Shown one piece after another: positions 1 to 12,349 of a stretch of DNA of 64,000 nucleotides; positions within the stretch are counted from its first letter, which is position 1, and the number at the start of each line of letters is the position of its first letter. Position numbers and translations under genes: made by a program. Source of the stretch: Formicarius rufipectus (lineage: Eukaryota > Chordata > Aves > Passeriformes > Formicariidae). Below the pieces are notes generated by a model, which searched no databases, was not told the origin of the DNA, and worked only from the letters and a program-made list of their open reading frames with translations. The stretch covers positions 330,858 through 394,857 of the forward strand of contig VXAU01001835.1 of the NCBI GenBank assembly GCA_013399695.1, given 5' to 3'.

Positions 1-3000
1 TACACCACTACATAATGCACACTATTATGAACTAAACAACCCAAGTGCAATTCTGGTGAAAACTATCAGAGATACAGGTCACAAAATCTCTCTTAGTGTT
101 CTGTTCCCGTTGCAGCTCATCTTGGACAAAAAGGGTGTAGGACAAGAAATGGAAGGAAGAAGGATCTTATACATTACAGTGGAAAAGAGTAGAGAAGAAA
201 AAAAGATTGCAACTGTAAAGCAAAATATACACAGGTATTCCCCCAAAGAATGGCAAAACTGTGGAAAGGAATCAAAAAGTTCATATAAGAGCTGAAAATG
301 CTGAAAACGTATGGATCCTAACGGTGCTGTTTGGGCAGCACTGGCCTCAGAGCAAAAGGCAAAGGCAAAGCTTTTGTTCATTCCTCAGGTTTTGCCATTG
401 CTGGCCCCACCTCGGCTCCCCCCGCTGGCTGCCAAGGCCATGCAGCACACCCATGGGCATTATCTCTCTTGTGCCTGGGGAGTAACCTTCTGTGGAATGC
501 ATGCAGAGAAACATTCCAGACCTGTATCTGGGAAAGATGCCTCGTTCCAGGCAGGAAAGCTTCCTTATCCAAAAATAACTGTGCCATCAGTAGCAGTATC
601 TTCTGGAAAAGAGCTACTTACCCATACACAACAACCAATATACCCCTAGGATTTGGCTGAAGCACTCTGTGGCTGCCCTCCCCAGCCCAGGCTGTTCTGA
701 GTTCATGCAGCAATAATATCCAACCACTGCATTTTATCTTCATGAAATCAGTGACTAACAAATTTAGAAAATAGGAAGAAGTTCATGCTCTCTAAACAGA
801 GATAGGGTAGGTGAGGGATATACATAAAATTAACTGAGCTTTCCCAAATACAAGCCCAGAGGATGATGAACTAAGTAACTGATGATTTACTTTTGTGCAT
901 GAATGTGCAGCTTGTGCGAAAGATGAAAGACCAGATATGGAAGGAGGCAGATATGTTAAGAACTGTAAGTGTTGAGATCCCTCTGGAAGATTTGTTACAA
1001 GGAAATTAGGGCTTGTTTAGCTTAGGAGGTCTTTCCTGCCTAAGAACTACCTTTCTCAAAGTTAGTTGGATGGTTTTTTTCCCTTCTGCATTCCAGAGGA
1101 AGATTGCAGGCTCTGACTCTGGTATGAGGAGAGATAGATTCTCATAGGCTACAGGTCTCCATGTCAGGGAGGGTGTGTGGGGAGTCCAATGGAGATAAAA
1201 GCCTTGAAGAGAACAGAAGGCATTTCTTTCTGAGACTTGGTGCTTTGCTGCACCATTAGAAGTATTAGAAGTTTTCCCTTTTAAGTCTAGTGTTCTTGAC
1301 TTTTGGAATAAATTTTCCTAAACTTCCACTGCCTGGCTTTTTGGGGGTACCTGAGTGTTATCTTATTTCACATGATCAGAAGGGAAATGGAATTATTGTC
1401 TCCAGCTTGAGCCTCCCATCTTGAATTGAGACCTCAGTTCAAATTTCTGCTATGCCACCTGTTACCTGAGGCAAGTCACTTGCATCCCACCTGTGCACCA
1501 TGCTATAAAATTAATACAATTATTTGCTAATTCCTGTGCTGAGAGAGATCTTAGGGCATAATAGGCTTTGAGGTTCATAGGTAACAAAAATGCCCCCACT
1601 AAGATAAAGCTTCCTTCTACTACCTTACCTATATGTTTCTGTGTCAACAGTGCACTGTACATTTTAGCGTTGTTTGCTGAGCCTCTCCTTAACACACTTA
1701 TTCTTTGTCATACACGAATGTGACAGACCTTATTTAACAGCTGTAAAACCAATGAACATTATACACAGCATTGTCAGTTTAAGATCAAGAAGAATTTATT
1801 TGTACAATTGTGTTTACTTATGATCTGTGAGCTGATATGCCTCATGCTTCCTCTTGTTTTCCCTCTCAATAGCAGTGATAGTCAACCTACTGGTTTTATT
1901 GACTGCATACATAAACTGCTCTCCCCTAATAAAAACTGATCCCTCTCAAGAATGTGAGAGTAGTACTGAAATGCTGGGTTAAGAAAGTTCTTGGACTGCT
2001 TTCATTTTCAGTGTATCTCTTCTAGCTTTTATTTATTCATAATCACTGGTTTATTGGGCTGCTTTAATAACATTACTGTTCTGAAATAATGTTGTATTTC
2101 TCTGTTGATTGCCTAGCACTGAAAGATACAGCAAAAACCAGATTGATTAGCTTGCATTATTCTGATTACCTCTGTGGTCATCAGTGAGATGCAACCTGAA
2201 ACTCCAGCCAAAGAATAACTAAATTACAAAGTAAATCCCAAGAAAGTCCTCAAGGTTTTTTTGTTGTGCTAGAAAGAGGACACTGTTCATCAGCATGGAA
2301 AGAGGACACAGAATTGGGCAGAGCACTTATATTCTTAAAATGTTTTTAGTAAGAAATTATCCAGTTGGGAAACCAACATAAGATTTCAACCAAGCAACAC
2401 CTATTGGAGATACCAGTTCTGCTCACAAGCAAGGCACCCATCATCCTGTACACACACAACATAAAGACACGTAACATTAGATGGGTCACAAATGACCTCA
2501 ACAGACAATACATGGAATAGACTATCTACACAGAGTTTGCTGCTGTGAATTGTTTCAGCACCTCAGCATGGTAGGGTTCATCTGAATTCATAGATCTTGC
2601 AAAGAGCTTCCTCATTTTCCCTAAACACTTAGGTCACTTTCCGCAGGTTCCAAAGAAAGCTGCTTGCAAGAACTTTTCTCCCTACTTGGCATAGATTGCA
2701 CCTAGAAAACAGGGGACTCCTACAATGGGAACAGCTGGACAGTCACTGCTTGTCTGAAAATCTGAGAATGAAAAAACACACATGGTGGTTGTTTTTTAGG
2801 GGTTTTTGGGTTAAGCAACAAATGCATCCTCTGTCATTCAACACCAAACCAGTAAGTTGACTGCATTTTGACTGTAACATATTCCATAAGTTCCAGTCCA
2901 GTACATCAGCACCACAAATTTCTAAGTGACTGGTGATTTTTGTTCATATATAAGAACTGTAGGGTGCTTGTCAAGCAAAATATTGAACACAAAGGCCAAA

Positions 3001-4630
3001 AATTGTGATTAGAAAAAAGTTAAATAGTTCAGTAGTATTAATAGAATAAAAGTAGTGCAATTTTCTGATCTTTTTATTCCAAAATATAAAGGAACATTTG
3101 CTCCAGATTACTTTTAAAGACATGGAAAAGCCAATACCTTGAAAGAAATTCTGTGGTACTTCCCCCAGTATTGCCACCCAAGGGGAAATAGTTAATTTCA
3201 GCACATAAAGGTGAGAAAGAGCTGGCATACAAAGCTAGGGCACACGCTTAGGCATCCCAAGATGTAAATCATGGAACAGCATAGGAACAGGATGTGAGAA
3301 GGGAGACTATGAACTCTCCCCATCTGCACTGCAATTTATGAAGACAGCTTTGGCCTAGGATCAGGGTATAATATTTTGCTATCCTATGAGGTTTTTTAAT
3401 TCCTTTAACCAGAAAAGGCACCTGGTCTGAAACACTGACAGTGTAATAAACCACAATGATGCTGCTAAATTGGCTTCATACCTATTTGTGAGTGATCCAA
3501 AGTGGACCCTGTTGATTTCAGTAAAGAAATTCCTAGTGCCTGCACCCATGGACTGACATGTTCAGTTGGTTTACCAGTGATTACAAATAACGGGCATGAG
3601 CCATGTGCCTCTGCCCGTTTCAGGGCAGGATATACGTTAGCATTGCCAAATCTAAGTTACTAGTGACAGGTTGATTGTGGGCAGCTGTATCAAACCTGCA
3701 AGGGCTTAATCTCTTTTTTGTCATTCTGAAGAATGATCTAGTAACTGAAGAAAAAACAATTTACCCGACGTACTGAATTGAAAGTCAGCTAACATGTCCC
3801 TGTGAGTAGTGGTCTCACTGTGACCTACATTGCCATAATGCTGGCTTTTTCACATGGACTTCCTGAGGTAGCTCTCAGCTCTGGAGTTTGGGTAGAAGAC
3901 GTAGAGCAGTCAGCCCAGCTTGGACTTTAATCAATATTCCCAAATGCACACAAGTCAACACATTTAGGCAGTCAGAATAGTTATTTCAGGCATAGCAAAT
4001 TGCGCAGCTCTGGTAATAAGGGAAAAATTTCATCACTAAGTAGGGCTACAGAGCTTGAAGTATTTGAACCGAAGCAAAAAGGGACTGTACTTGGCTCCTT
4101 TGCTATCAAATTACTGTCCTAAGCACTTGGAAAGCATGCCTGCCCCTGACATACCCAGCCTCTGCAGGAAAAGAGCTATTTCTTCCTGGCTACAAGGATT
4201 AAGAGAGAAAATCTACAGTGGCTATTTTTTCATTGTGGACCTGAGTATATGAATCTTCTACACGATAAACAACTGAACAAGGAGGAAAACAGTTACCTGG
4301 GACTCCTTTTTTAAACCCTAGATGGCTCAAAGTAAGCATGCATATTTTATTGTGAGTGACAACTACTGTCTAATGAATTTCTCAGGACAAGTGCTAAATA
4401 TTCCTTCCAGGCTTGAAATTAATTTCAACATACTTCCTATAACTGCCTTCCAGATCTGGTGTGGCAGAAAACCCACACCTATTTCTTCAGTACCGCTTAG
4501 AACAAACCTTCCTGTATGTAACTGCCTTACGTTAACAACATCCATCCATGAGGTCATTTTGCAGAAAAATCATTGGTGTTAGACATGCACGGTCAGTTTG
4601 CTCAAGGAGTGTTACCACAAATTCCCTCTC
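1..4630. other. intergenic region upstream of MSMB
   Basis: No recognisable gene. Several overlapping open frames lie at about 300-660 on both strands, but they show no family resemblance, no splice context and no consistent frame. The only structured element I recognise is a MIR-like relic near 1430-1565. The rest is ordinary AT-rich avian intergenic sequence. Confidence 0.6.
1430..1565 (+). repeat. MIR/CORE-SINE-like relic
   Basis: The segment reads like a degraded MIR: a 'cagttcaaatttctgctatg' stretch, then 'gcaagtcact', then an AT-rich 'taaaattaatacaat' part, in the order expected for a MIR core and 3' region. MIR-type SINEs are ancient amniote repeats, so heavy divergence is expected. 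The call is by eye and was not checked against a consensus. Confidence 0.45.
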
Positions 4631-4638
4631 TATATAAG
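4631..4638 (+). promoter_or_regulatory. TATA box of the first MSMB gene
   Basis: TATATAAG lies 65-72 bases upstream of the ATG at 4703. A TATA box here predicts transcription starting near 4660-4665 and a 5' leader of roughly 40 bases. An upstream ATG at 4651 would fall just before that start and so probably is not in the mRNA. Confidence 0.65.
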
Positions 4639-4702
4639 TTCACTAAGAAGATGAGCTTCCTACAGATCATCTCCTTGCTGGAAGCCTCATAATTCTGCAA
4701 GA

Positions 4703-4705
4703 ATG
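4703..4705 (+). CDS. MSMB: MSMB coding exon 1 (start codon only)
   Basis: The coding part of exon 1 is only the ATG. The donor GTGAGT at 4706-4711 follows immediately. The context is AGAATG, with A at -3. The second paralogue has the same arrangement, so the position is ancestral to the pair. Confidence 0.88.
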
Positions 4706-7495
4706 GTGAGTCCTTCTATCTTAAGCTGTAAAACTATGGTATATTGCTGTGGATTTTAAAGGAGTTTCTGTTGGATTTGTCTCTGTACTTGGAGATCTAA
4801 ACAACTTGGAGAATGTATAAATTTCTGTGTTATGAAAGCAAACATGAGACAGAGGTACAGGGAGGTAAGAACCTTGGATAAAGTGTATCAGCATGTATAC
4901 AGGAGATCTCTAACAGGACTCCTGCTAAGGTTTTATTATAAGCTCTTTCCACACTTCATGCAATATTTGGAGCTAATCTTTCTTCTGGCAGAAAGCAGCT
5001 CTGTTGTGTCTCAGCTTAGAATTGGCCTTCATTTTTGTGAAAAGTCTGGGTAGCATTGAGTATTTACTTGAACTCAAAAGTGTTATCCTGAGTTTTACTG
5101 CTTTGCCACTCTGTTGCAATTTCACAGGTTTTAAACTCTCTTCTGCAAAACAAAAGGTTTGCTAGGTTTGCCTCCTCTCAACAATTAGGGATGACTTCTT
5201 TTTATAAATCATCAGTTCTACTCTGAACCAGTGATTGTTTATTCCTGGTCTAACTTTCCTCTCTAACAAAGATTAATATAAAATCACAACTAATTACCTG
5301 CTAGAATTCTTGCACTTATTTCCTTTATATCCCCCATGGAAGCCCTTCAAACCTTTCAAGCTAATATTGAAGGATAAGCCACTAGCTGAGGAACTTCAGT
5401 TGAACTTCAAGAAAAAAATACTGACAAATGTTATAGGATATAGAATTATTTAGGTTGGAAGGGAAACTGGCAAGTCATTTGGTCCAACCTCCTGTCCAAG
5501 GGCCAAGTCTTGAGTATTCAACTTCACTGATGTCATTCAGCTTGTTCCTAATACTTCAATATTAAGGTGAAAAATTTGATAGTTCTTCAGATCCAGTGAA
5601 AAAGTTTTTTCAACCATGAATGAGCTTAGTGAAACTATGACCAATCCTATGGAAACAAAAGGACAAGAAAAATTAATGGCGAAAGAAAAGGAACAGAGCA
5701 CACATTTTTTTTCCCCTACAAGCAGTATCTGGATCTATCAGTCCTGTTATCAGGCAGTGCTTAATTTTAGCAGCTTTAAAAGATAGACTTCCCCCCCCAC
5801 CCCCGACATGATGCTCTGCCTCTGCTTCATCTAAATGGTTCAGTGTTCCTGATGGTGTGCTAAAATGGCTAAGCTGTGAAAGATAACTGGATTTTGATTT
5901 AAAACCACAATGTATTTCTAATGGTAGTATTTATCATCAAGACATCTTAATAGTTACATAAACATTCATATGAACTTTGTTTCCTTGTTCAGAAAACCAT
6001 CTTGGCCTGCCTTCTTATTTTTGCGGTTAGTGTACCACTGTCTGATGCTTCTTGCTACTTTATGCTTTGCAAGCCAGGGATGCCCAACGGTGTGACTGTA
6101 GGTAAGAAGTCAACTGCTCTCAACTTGACAGGCATCATCAGAATCACTACCTGATTTGATTTGTCCCTTCTGTGAAATTCATCACAATTTAGAAATAAGT
6201 GGAAACCGTGGAAAGAAACCAATGGGAAGTGGGAGGGAAATGGGGTAGAGTAGAATTTATAATATATTGTAAAAAGAAGAGGTTATTTGGGGTGCATCAC
6301 ACAGAACAAATTACAAATGCATTTTGTCCAGGGAAGTAGCACAGGATTAGTTTATCCATCTGCATGAAGTAATGCTGCCAAGAACCACAGGAAACAGAGG
6401 GACACAGGACATTCTTCCCCCTGCATTAGGATAGCACACCCTGCTTTATTGGGGAACCTCCATGTTTGGCAGATGGGGATGTTAATGTAAAAAGCCAGCA
6501 AAGGTCCCAGTTCTTTTGTACAAGCAGCAGTGTTGTTGGAGCAATGGGTCTGATGCTGAAGGCTGCTCACACACTATGTTTTCAGGCTGCCTTGACGAGA
6601 ATGGAAAGCTGCGTGAATTTGGTTCCAAATGGAGGACAGAGGACTGCAATGATTGCTACTCCTCCAGGGGTGGAATTGAATGCTGCTCTAGGTGAGTTCA
6701 GAGCACCACTTCCCTTCACAGAGAGGTTCCTGAGAAATGACCATGACCCTTCTCTCGCTCCATATCACAAAGTTATGTATTAATGTAACACCATCATCAT
6801 TAAACATTCAGAAATTTCCTCTGGAAAATACAGGTCATGTTTAACAAAAGATTCTTGACTTAAAATAAAAAGATAATTCAATTCTTCCTGGAGCTAAAAC
6901 TTCAGGCAACCTACTGAATCAAGAGAGAATATGTAGTTACTTACAAAATCTCTATTGATCCTAGTTCAGATCTTCCCGAAGCCACACATCGCCCCACTTT
7001 CCCCTGAGAAGCAGCTCAAGATACATTGGTCTATCTGTAATTTTTCTTACAGCAACACCCAACCACTCATGCAATTCCTGTTACATATTGTGGGTGAAGA
7101 GACAAAGCAGTGATACTGGAATAGCAAATAAACACAACGAACAACCCTTGGGTGTAAATCAGATCAGAAAATTACAACTCTCCCCTCCTCCTGCTTAAGC
7201 ATCATGCTAAGTAACATTTGAGCTGGGAGCTTTAAGTGAGTTCCCTTTTCTGCTCTTGAACATCTCCTCAGTATAGCCTCTTTGTATTAAAGGTGTAGAT
7301 GCCATCTGAAGTGGAAACTGTTTACTTCTTGTTCTCATCACTACTTTTTCTTTTCTCAATGACAGCTACTCAACACCAGTTGGCTACGATAAAGAGAAGT
7401 GTGTAAGGATTTTCAACAAAAAGACCTGCTCTTATAAAGTAGTGGAGAAAAATGACCACTCAAAAGAATGCCCAGTCCATTCATGGGTGGGGTAA
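4703..7495 (+). CDS. MSMB: beta-microseminoprotein (MSMB), first paralogue, 4 exons
   Basis: Complete gene; coding exons join 4703-4705, 5993-6101, 6586-6691 and 7366-7495, giving 115 residues (human MSMB has 114). All introns are GT-AG and phases match. MSMB (PSP94) is a small secreted disulfide-rich protein of mucosal and reproductive secretions; its molecular role is still debated. Residues 1-20 (MKTILACLLIFAVSVPLSDA) are a clear signal peptide, and the mature protein starts SCYF as in mammals. Family hallmarks are a Trp at 53, the CC pair at 70-71, STPVGYDK at 75-82, and Cys at 85, 94 and 108. Ten mature cysteines are present, but the third Cys of the usual CxxCxC motif is Ser63 and an extra Cys is at 27. 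It is very likely the MSMB orthologue; the 1:1 assignment between the two avian copies is less certain. Confidence 0.95.
5436..5600 (-). repeat. CR1 LINE 3'-end fragment (in MSMB intron 1)
   Basis: It opens with 'tagaattatttaggttggaa' and continues into 'ggtccaacctcctg', the reverse complement of a CR1 3' terminus. The element therefore lies on the minus strand. It is diverged and truncated, and the right-hand boundary is approximate. Confidence 0.7.
5993..6101 (+). CDS. MSMB: MSMB coding exon 2
   Basis: The acceptor is ttgttcag and the donor is GTAAGA at 6102. The 109 bases encode residues 2-37 plus the first base of Gly38. This covers the signal peptide and the mature N-terminus with Cys22 and the unusual Cys27. 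Confidence 0.93.
6586..6691 (+). CDS. MSMB: MSMB coding exon 3
   Basis: The acceptor is ttttcag and the donor is GTGAGT at 6692. The 106 bases encode Cys39, Trp53, Cys58, Cys61 and the Cys70-Cys71 pair. Codon 63 is Ser, where human MSMB has a Cys (CETCTC versus CNDCYS here). Confidence 0.93.
7366..7495 (+). CDS. MSMB: MSMB coding exon 4 with stop
   Basis: The acceptor is caatgacag. The 130 bases encode STPVGYDK, Cys85, Cys94 and Cys108, end in SWVG and stop at TAA (7493-7495). This C-terminal half is the part most similar to mammalian MSMB. Confidence 0.93.
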
Positions 7496-7617
7496 CAGAG
7501 AAGAATGGTGGTTTGGGGGAGTATTTCCCTTTATTATTTTAAGAGTTCTCTCTCACAAATTCAAGTACACTTAAAAATGCAGATGTTGAGTGAAATGTAC
7601 TCATAAACCCATCACAT

Positions 7618-7623
7618 AATAAA
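7618..7623 (+). terminator. polyadenylation signal of MSMB
   Basis: An AATAAA hexamer 123 bases after the stop codon is the first good poly(A) signal downstream. It implies a short 3' UTR. Confidence 0.65.
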
Positions 7624-9223
7624 ACTATCTGCTTGCAGAAAAATCCCTGTTTCCCTGCCTTCTCCTTCGCTGTGAAGAAAGAACTGACCTGTTCCTTACT
7701 TGAGATCAGGCACTAGAGCTGATATTTTAAAGCATCCTCAGTAGCTTCTAATCTTTATTCTTATCTGATCATTCTTCAGTGCCAGGGAATGTATTCTGTA
7801 ATTTATGCACAGCTGTATCTTAAAGATAACATTAAATCAGATGAAACATCAGAATTTCATGTGCTCTTTGAGCATGAAACCCAAAAGAATTAACATTACA
7901 AAAACCATCGGAAAGAAATGAAAAGCTACTTAAAAATCGTTGTGAATACTCTTTTCTATGAATACATCTTACATGATTAACTTTAATCCAATATGGCTCC
8001 CTGGAGACCAACCTACTGACCGCAAGATCAACAAGCTACCCAATCTAACCAAACAATATACTTCTATTACACTGGCAGCGTGGCAGAACCAGTCTATAAC
8101 CTGAGGTCGAGGTAATAAATAAAAAATAAAAAGCCCTTTATTCAGACTAACCCTTAAGAAATTAAAGTTTTTAAATTGGCCAAGGGACAGAATTGCGGCT
8201 GGATAGAATGACTCATCTGGACTGACTCAGACAGAGAAACTCAATAAATCCACAAACAGTTACTGAGAGAGATATGCTTGCCAGCATAAGCCCTCCTTTG
8301 GGATGCTGCTTCATAATCTTTATGATACATTTATTCCATTGCTTCTTTCCAAAAGTGACTATGAGCATCCTATATCTCCATGTTCTATTTCTCTTAAATA
8401 GAAAAAGTGTGTCAATGCTTCCACAGGTCTCTGTTTCAAATTATGGAATGAGAGTATACCTTGTCACTACAGGCAAGTCCTGCCCTCTGGAGGGGAAAGA
8501 TAAACCTCAGCTTGTATCAGTCGTAACCTCATGTATTCCAGTGAGCTGTACAGGACCCCTGGGATTACACTCCAGTGTTTTATTCCATCCCTACTTTCTT
8601 TTCTCCTTCCCTAACCTTGTTAGTTACACTTTCTTTTATTTGCCTGCCAAATGCTCTCCTATAAGAGGACCTGCTGCAATGTACTTTGTACAATACTGCA
8701 CTTTAATTTTATTTAAAAGCTGCTAATGTCACTCTGCAAATAGAACAAAGGTGTCACAAAGCCCATAAGTCACATGAAGACCAGTGACAATTACATCTAC
8801 TGAGAAAAATATAAGAGGGTTCCTGCATGATTCAAGCTGCATCTGTTCCATTTTCTCCTTTCTTGGCTACACACAATGTGCAACACTGGTTGAGGTCTTG
8901 TGCTCCATATCAGATGAGACACAGCTGTGTACAGCAGCTAAAACATTCATATCCACAGCCTGTCCTAATATCCAATAAAAAAGGAGCAAAAATTACTTGC
9001 TTGCCAAGAGGAAATGGCACATGGGTGGTCATTCTAATTTGCTGCAGTGGTGTGGACAGATGATTTTGGAGCTTGTGCAGTAGAGTACAGCTCTTTTTGC
9101 TAGAGCATAAAGACTTTTCTTTGTATTGTTATCATCCCAGGAACAGAAGTAATTTAAGTCTCACCCACAAAGAGGATCCCTTTCCCGTACTAGGTTTGTT
9201 CTTTCAGTAATAAACTGCCTTTA
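7624..9223. other. intergenic, no recognised gene
   Basis: A 150-codon open frame at 8274-8726 on the plus strand is Leu/Phe/Ser-rich and has no domain, splice context or family resemblance, so I do not call it a gene. The A-rich stretch at 8112-8137 contains repeated aataaa motifs and may be a relic of an inserted element. I could not name one. Confidence 0.5.
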
Positions 9224-9361
9224 CACAGAATCACAGAATACTCTGAGTTGGAAGGGACCCACAAGAATTATCGAGTCCAGCTCTTAAGTGAATGGCCCGT
9301 ATAGGGTCAAACCCACAACCCTGGGGTTTTTAGCACCTTGTTTTAACTAACTGAGCTCATG
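9224..9361 (-). repeat. tRNA-Ile-derived SINE with CR1 tail (TguSINE1-like)
   Basis: Read on the minus strand, it starts 'gagctcagttagttaaaaca' (tRNA A-box region), runs through 'ggtgctaaaaac' (anticodon-arm region of tRNA-Ile) and 'gtgggtttgaccc' (B box), and reaches 'acgggcca' (acceptor end). It then passes into a CR1 3' tail ending 'gtatt ctgtgattct'. This tRNA-Ile/CR1 hybrid is the structure known for passerine TguSINE1 elements. It shows several tRNA-inactivating substitutions, so it is a SINE and not a tRNA gene. Confidence 0.8.
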
Positions 9362-9728
9362 TCCTCAGACTCCAGCTCTCTAGCTGATCTAATCCAGACC
9401 TGCTTGCCTCTAGCTACCATCTTTCTTATTCTAGCATTAGAATCTTGTTTTCCAATGTTCTGGTGTAATTCATTGTTCTGGATGACCAGCTCAAATGCCT
9501 TCAGCACCAGCCAAGGATGATGAAGTTGGGTTAGAACCATTTTGGAACTGTGCCAGCATACTTGCACATAGAATCACAATTCACCTACCCCAAATACTAG
9601 CTTACCTCTTCTGCTTCTGCTTCCCGCTCTCACCGGCTTGGAAAACTCCAGAATTACTGCTCACAAAACAATCTATCCAATATAATTTAGCAGGTCAAAG
9701 GAGCTGTTTCTTCCCCTCTACTTGTCCC

Positions 9729-10250
9729 TAGTGAGGTCACATCTGGAATACTGTGTCCAGTTCTGGGCTCCTTGGTACAAGGAATACTAGGAACTACTCT
9801 AGAGTGTCCAGTGGAGTGCCACAAAGATGATTAGGGGTCTGGAGTATCTCCCTTAGAAGAAGAGACTGTGGGAGCTGAGCCTATTTAGTCGTGAGAGAAG
9901 ACTCAGAGGGGACCTCATTAATGCATATAAATATCTTGAAGGCAGGTGCCAAGAGGATGGTGCCAGACTCTTTTTGGTAGTACTCAGCAACAAGACAAGG
10001 AAAACCAGCTTCAACTAAACCACAAGAAGTTCCACCTCAACATGAGGAAAAACTTCTTTACATTGAGGGTGGCAGAGCATTTTGACTGGCTGTCCAGACA
10101 CCAGAGTGTCCCTCTCTGAAGACATTCAAAACCAACTTGGACAAGTTCCCGTGTCAAATGCTCTAGGTGACCCTGCCCTGGCAGGGAAGTTGATCAAGAT
10201 GATCTTCAGAGGTCCCTTCCAACCCTAAAAATTCTCTCATTCTATTCATA
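9729..10250 (+). repeat. CR1 LINE 3' region
   Basis: The segment begins 'gtgaggtcacatctggaata' followed by 'tgtccagttctgggctcc', which matches the 3' end of CR1 ORF2. It ends 'ggtcccttccaaccctaaaa' plus an attct-type tail. The reading frame is broken by many stops, so it is an inactive fragment on the plus strand. Confidence 0.88.
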
Positions 10251-10539
10251 TTCGGTGACATTGCTTGAGAGTCACTGTCCCCATTAGCATCTGGTCTGTG
10301 AGCCTGTTTACTTCCCTTTTCAAACCTACACTAAAAGAACATAGAATTGAAAGCATCTTCTAATAACACCATGCCTAGCACAGACTCCAACACTTCAGGG
10401 TTGAGGCTAGAGGACTTGAAAATGCTTTCTGACAAACTAGTGCACCATGGTAACTGTAAGTTTGCTATTTCTAGTTTTTGCTAAAGGAGGTGACACAGAA
10501 AGGGTAGGAGCATGGATAGAGAGAGATGCCTTAAGGGCA

Positions 10540-10812
10540 GGCAGGGCAGTGATAGAGCAAGGGGTAAAGGCTCTAAAATAAAAGAGGCTACATTCAGATT
10601 AGATACAAAGGAGAAATTCTTTAACATTGAGGGTGGTGAAACACTGGAACAGGCTGTCCAGAGAAGCTGTGGATGCCCCATCCCTGAAAGTGTTCAAGGC
10701 CAGGTTGGATGAGGCTTTGAGCAACTCAGACTAGTGAAAAGTATCCCAGTCCATGAAGGAGGGTTGGACTAGATGACCTTTAAAGGTCCTTTCCAATCCA
10801 ACCCATTCTTTC
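10540..10812 (+). repeat. CR1 LINE 3'-end fragment
   Basis: A second plus-strand CR1 fragment. It has 'cattgagggtggtgaaacac' followed by 'ggctgtccagagaagctgtg' and ends 'ggtcctttccaatccaaccc'. The open frames across it on both strands are repeat-derived. Confidence 0.88.
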
Positions 10813-12349
10813 TGTCTGCAAGAGACTTCCAGGTTCAAGTTGTAAGGCAAGTCCATAGAGAATTTCAAGTCATAAGAAAGTTGTGACCAAAGATTTACCT
10901 TCCTTTTCAAGGCTGACTAGACATATGCACCCAAACTCCGAAAAAACCCAGATAGAACCAGCACACCTACATGATCCTGAGCAATTTAATCAAATTTTAA
11001 GTCTACCCAAGCACCCTTCTTCACCATCTACCAAGTCCCCTTATCATATGTGGTTCTACCCTGTTTGCTATGAAGAAGTAGCAAAGGTACATTTTATGTC
11101 CAATCCAAAAAGCCCCCAGGGAGCCGTCTGCTCTCCTCTTGTCTTTACAAGTTTCAACATAGAAACTATTGCATGTAGTTTTGGAACACCAGAAACACAG
11201 CAGGGGCTTGGCTCTGTTCTGTAGCAAGGAGTCATGTTTGCAGCAAGTGTAGGTAAAACCCTCCCAAATCTTCGTTCACAAAGTCTAGCCATGATGAGCA
11301 AGGAGTTTAGCTGTGGGAAGATGACAAAACCCTCAAAACCAAAAAAGAAGAGACAGAGCATACAATGGTCTGCTTTAATCTTCCCACTTTGCCAATTTAT
11401 ATTTAGTCTTTGTATTTCTCTACTTCAACATGCACAGCTACGGTCCCATACAAGGAATGCATCCCTCACCCTCAGAACTTTAGATCATAACAACACTAGC
11501 TCCACACAGTGGAAAGAAATCATTCACAGGAAAGACTCCTCCACTATCCTGTTAGGTTAAGGTTCAGAAGGCTCTGCAGAACGTTGGGAAGAAAAATCAA
11601 CCCTGGCAGAACAGAAAGGAATGTGTGCTCTCTTTCCCCTTAATTTCCCTCTTCCCTCCTGGTATCACACAGCTCCTCTGATAGAAAGAAAGGCAGATGG
11701 ATAGCCAGCCCTCCCCTCACAGTAATTATTTTCAAGGTAAGTTTTTTTTTTTTTTTAGTATTGGAAAGGTGCTCTCGTTCTAAACATTAAATCCAGTGCT
11801 AAGACTACCAAGTCTTTTAAACTAAACACCAGAACAAACATATACATCTGATTCAAGTTTTCCTATCAAACAGTATTCATCACCTGAAGCTTAAAGGACT
11901 TGTACTCATTCATGTTTTGTGTCCAAACAGATTTTTGCCCCAATCTTAAAAAGAAAATCCAACTGAAACAAGGAAAGTGCATTATCTCATTTATATTATG
12001 CCTACCAAAGAAGATAAATATTTGCAGATCACATTCTGCTCTGTGCCAGTTTTACACTCTCAGATAAATTCAATTCATGGCAATTTTAATTGTTCACTTT
12101 GCTCTTAGTTAACTCTATTATTGGTATGCAGGAAAGTTTGCAATGGCACCTTTTCAAAGCCTGAAAGTTTCTGTTCAAATCTAATGTTGTATGCGTGTTT
12201 CCTTGGGTCAAGCTATTGTTTATTATGGGGTGAAACTGATTGGAATTTATATGCTTTATGACAGGTATTTACAGGAAACTGCAGAACATGCAAGTCATAT
12301 GACCAATTTAAAACAATCAGCAAGATTAGGTTACTTTAATATTCCTCCC
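10813..12349. other. intergenic, no recognised gene
   Basis: A few 60-113-codon open frames lie at 10883-11560 on both strands, but nothing supports coding. A T15-16 homopolymer sits at about 11742-11757. The last six bases (12344-12349) are the left target-site duplication of the adjacent LTR. Confidence 0.5.

Noticed and set aside
311..660. Overlapping open frames on both strands near the left edge
   Set aside because: Several frames are open at once over the same bases and none resembles a known protein.
8274..8726. 150-codon open frame on the plus strand
   Set aside because: Composition is typical of AT-rich non-coding DNA, with no family resemblance and no splice context.
9285..9361. 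tRNA-Ile gene on the minus strand
   Set aside because: The tRNA-like part is diverged at conserved positions and runs straight into a CR1 tail, and a second truncated copy has the same junction. It is a SINE.
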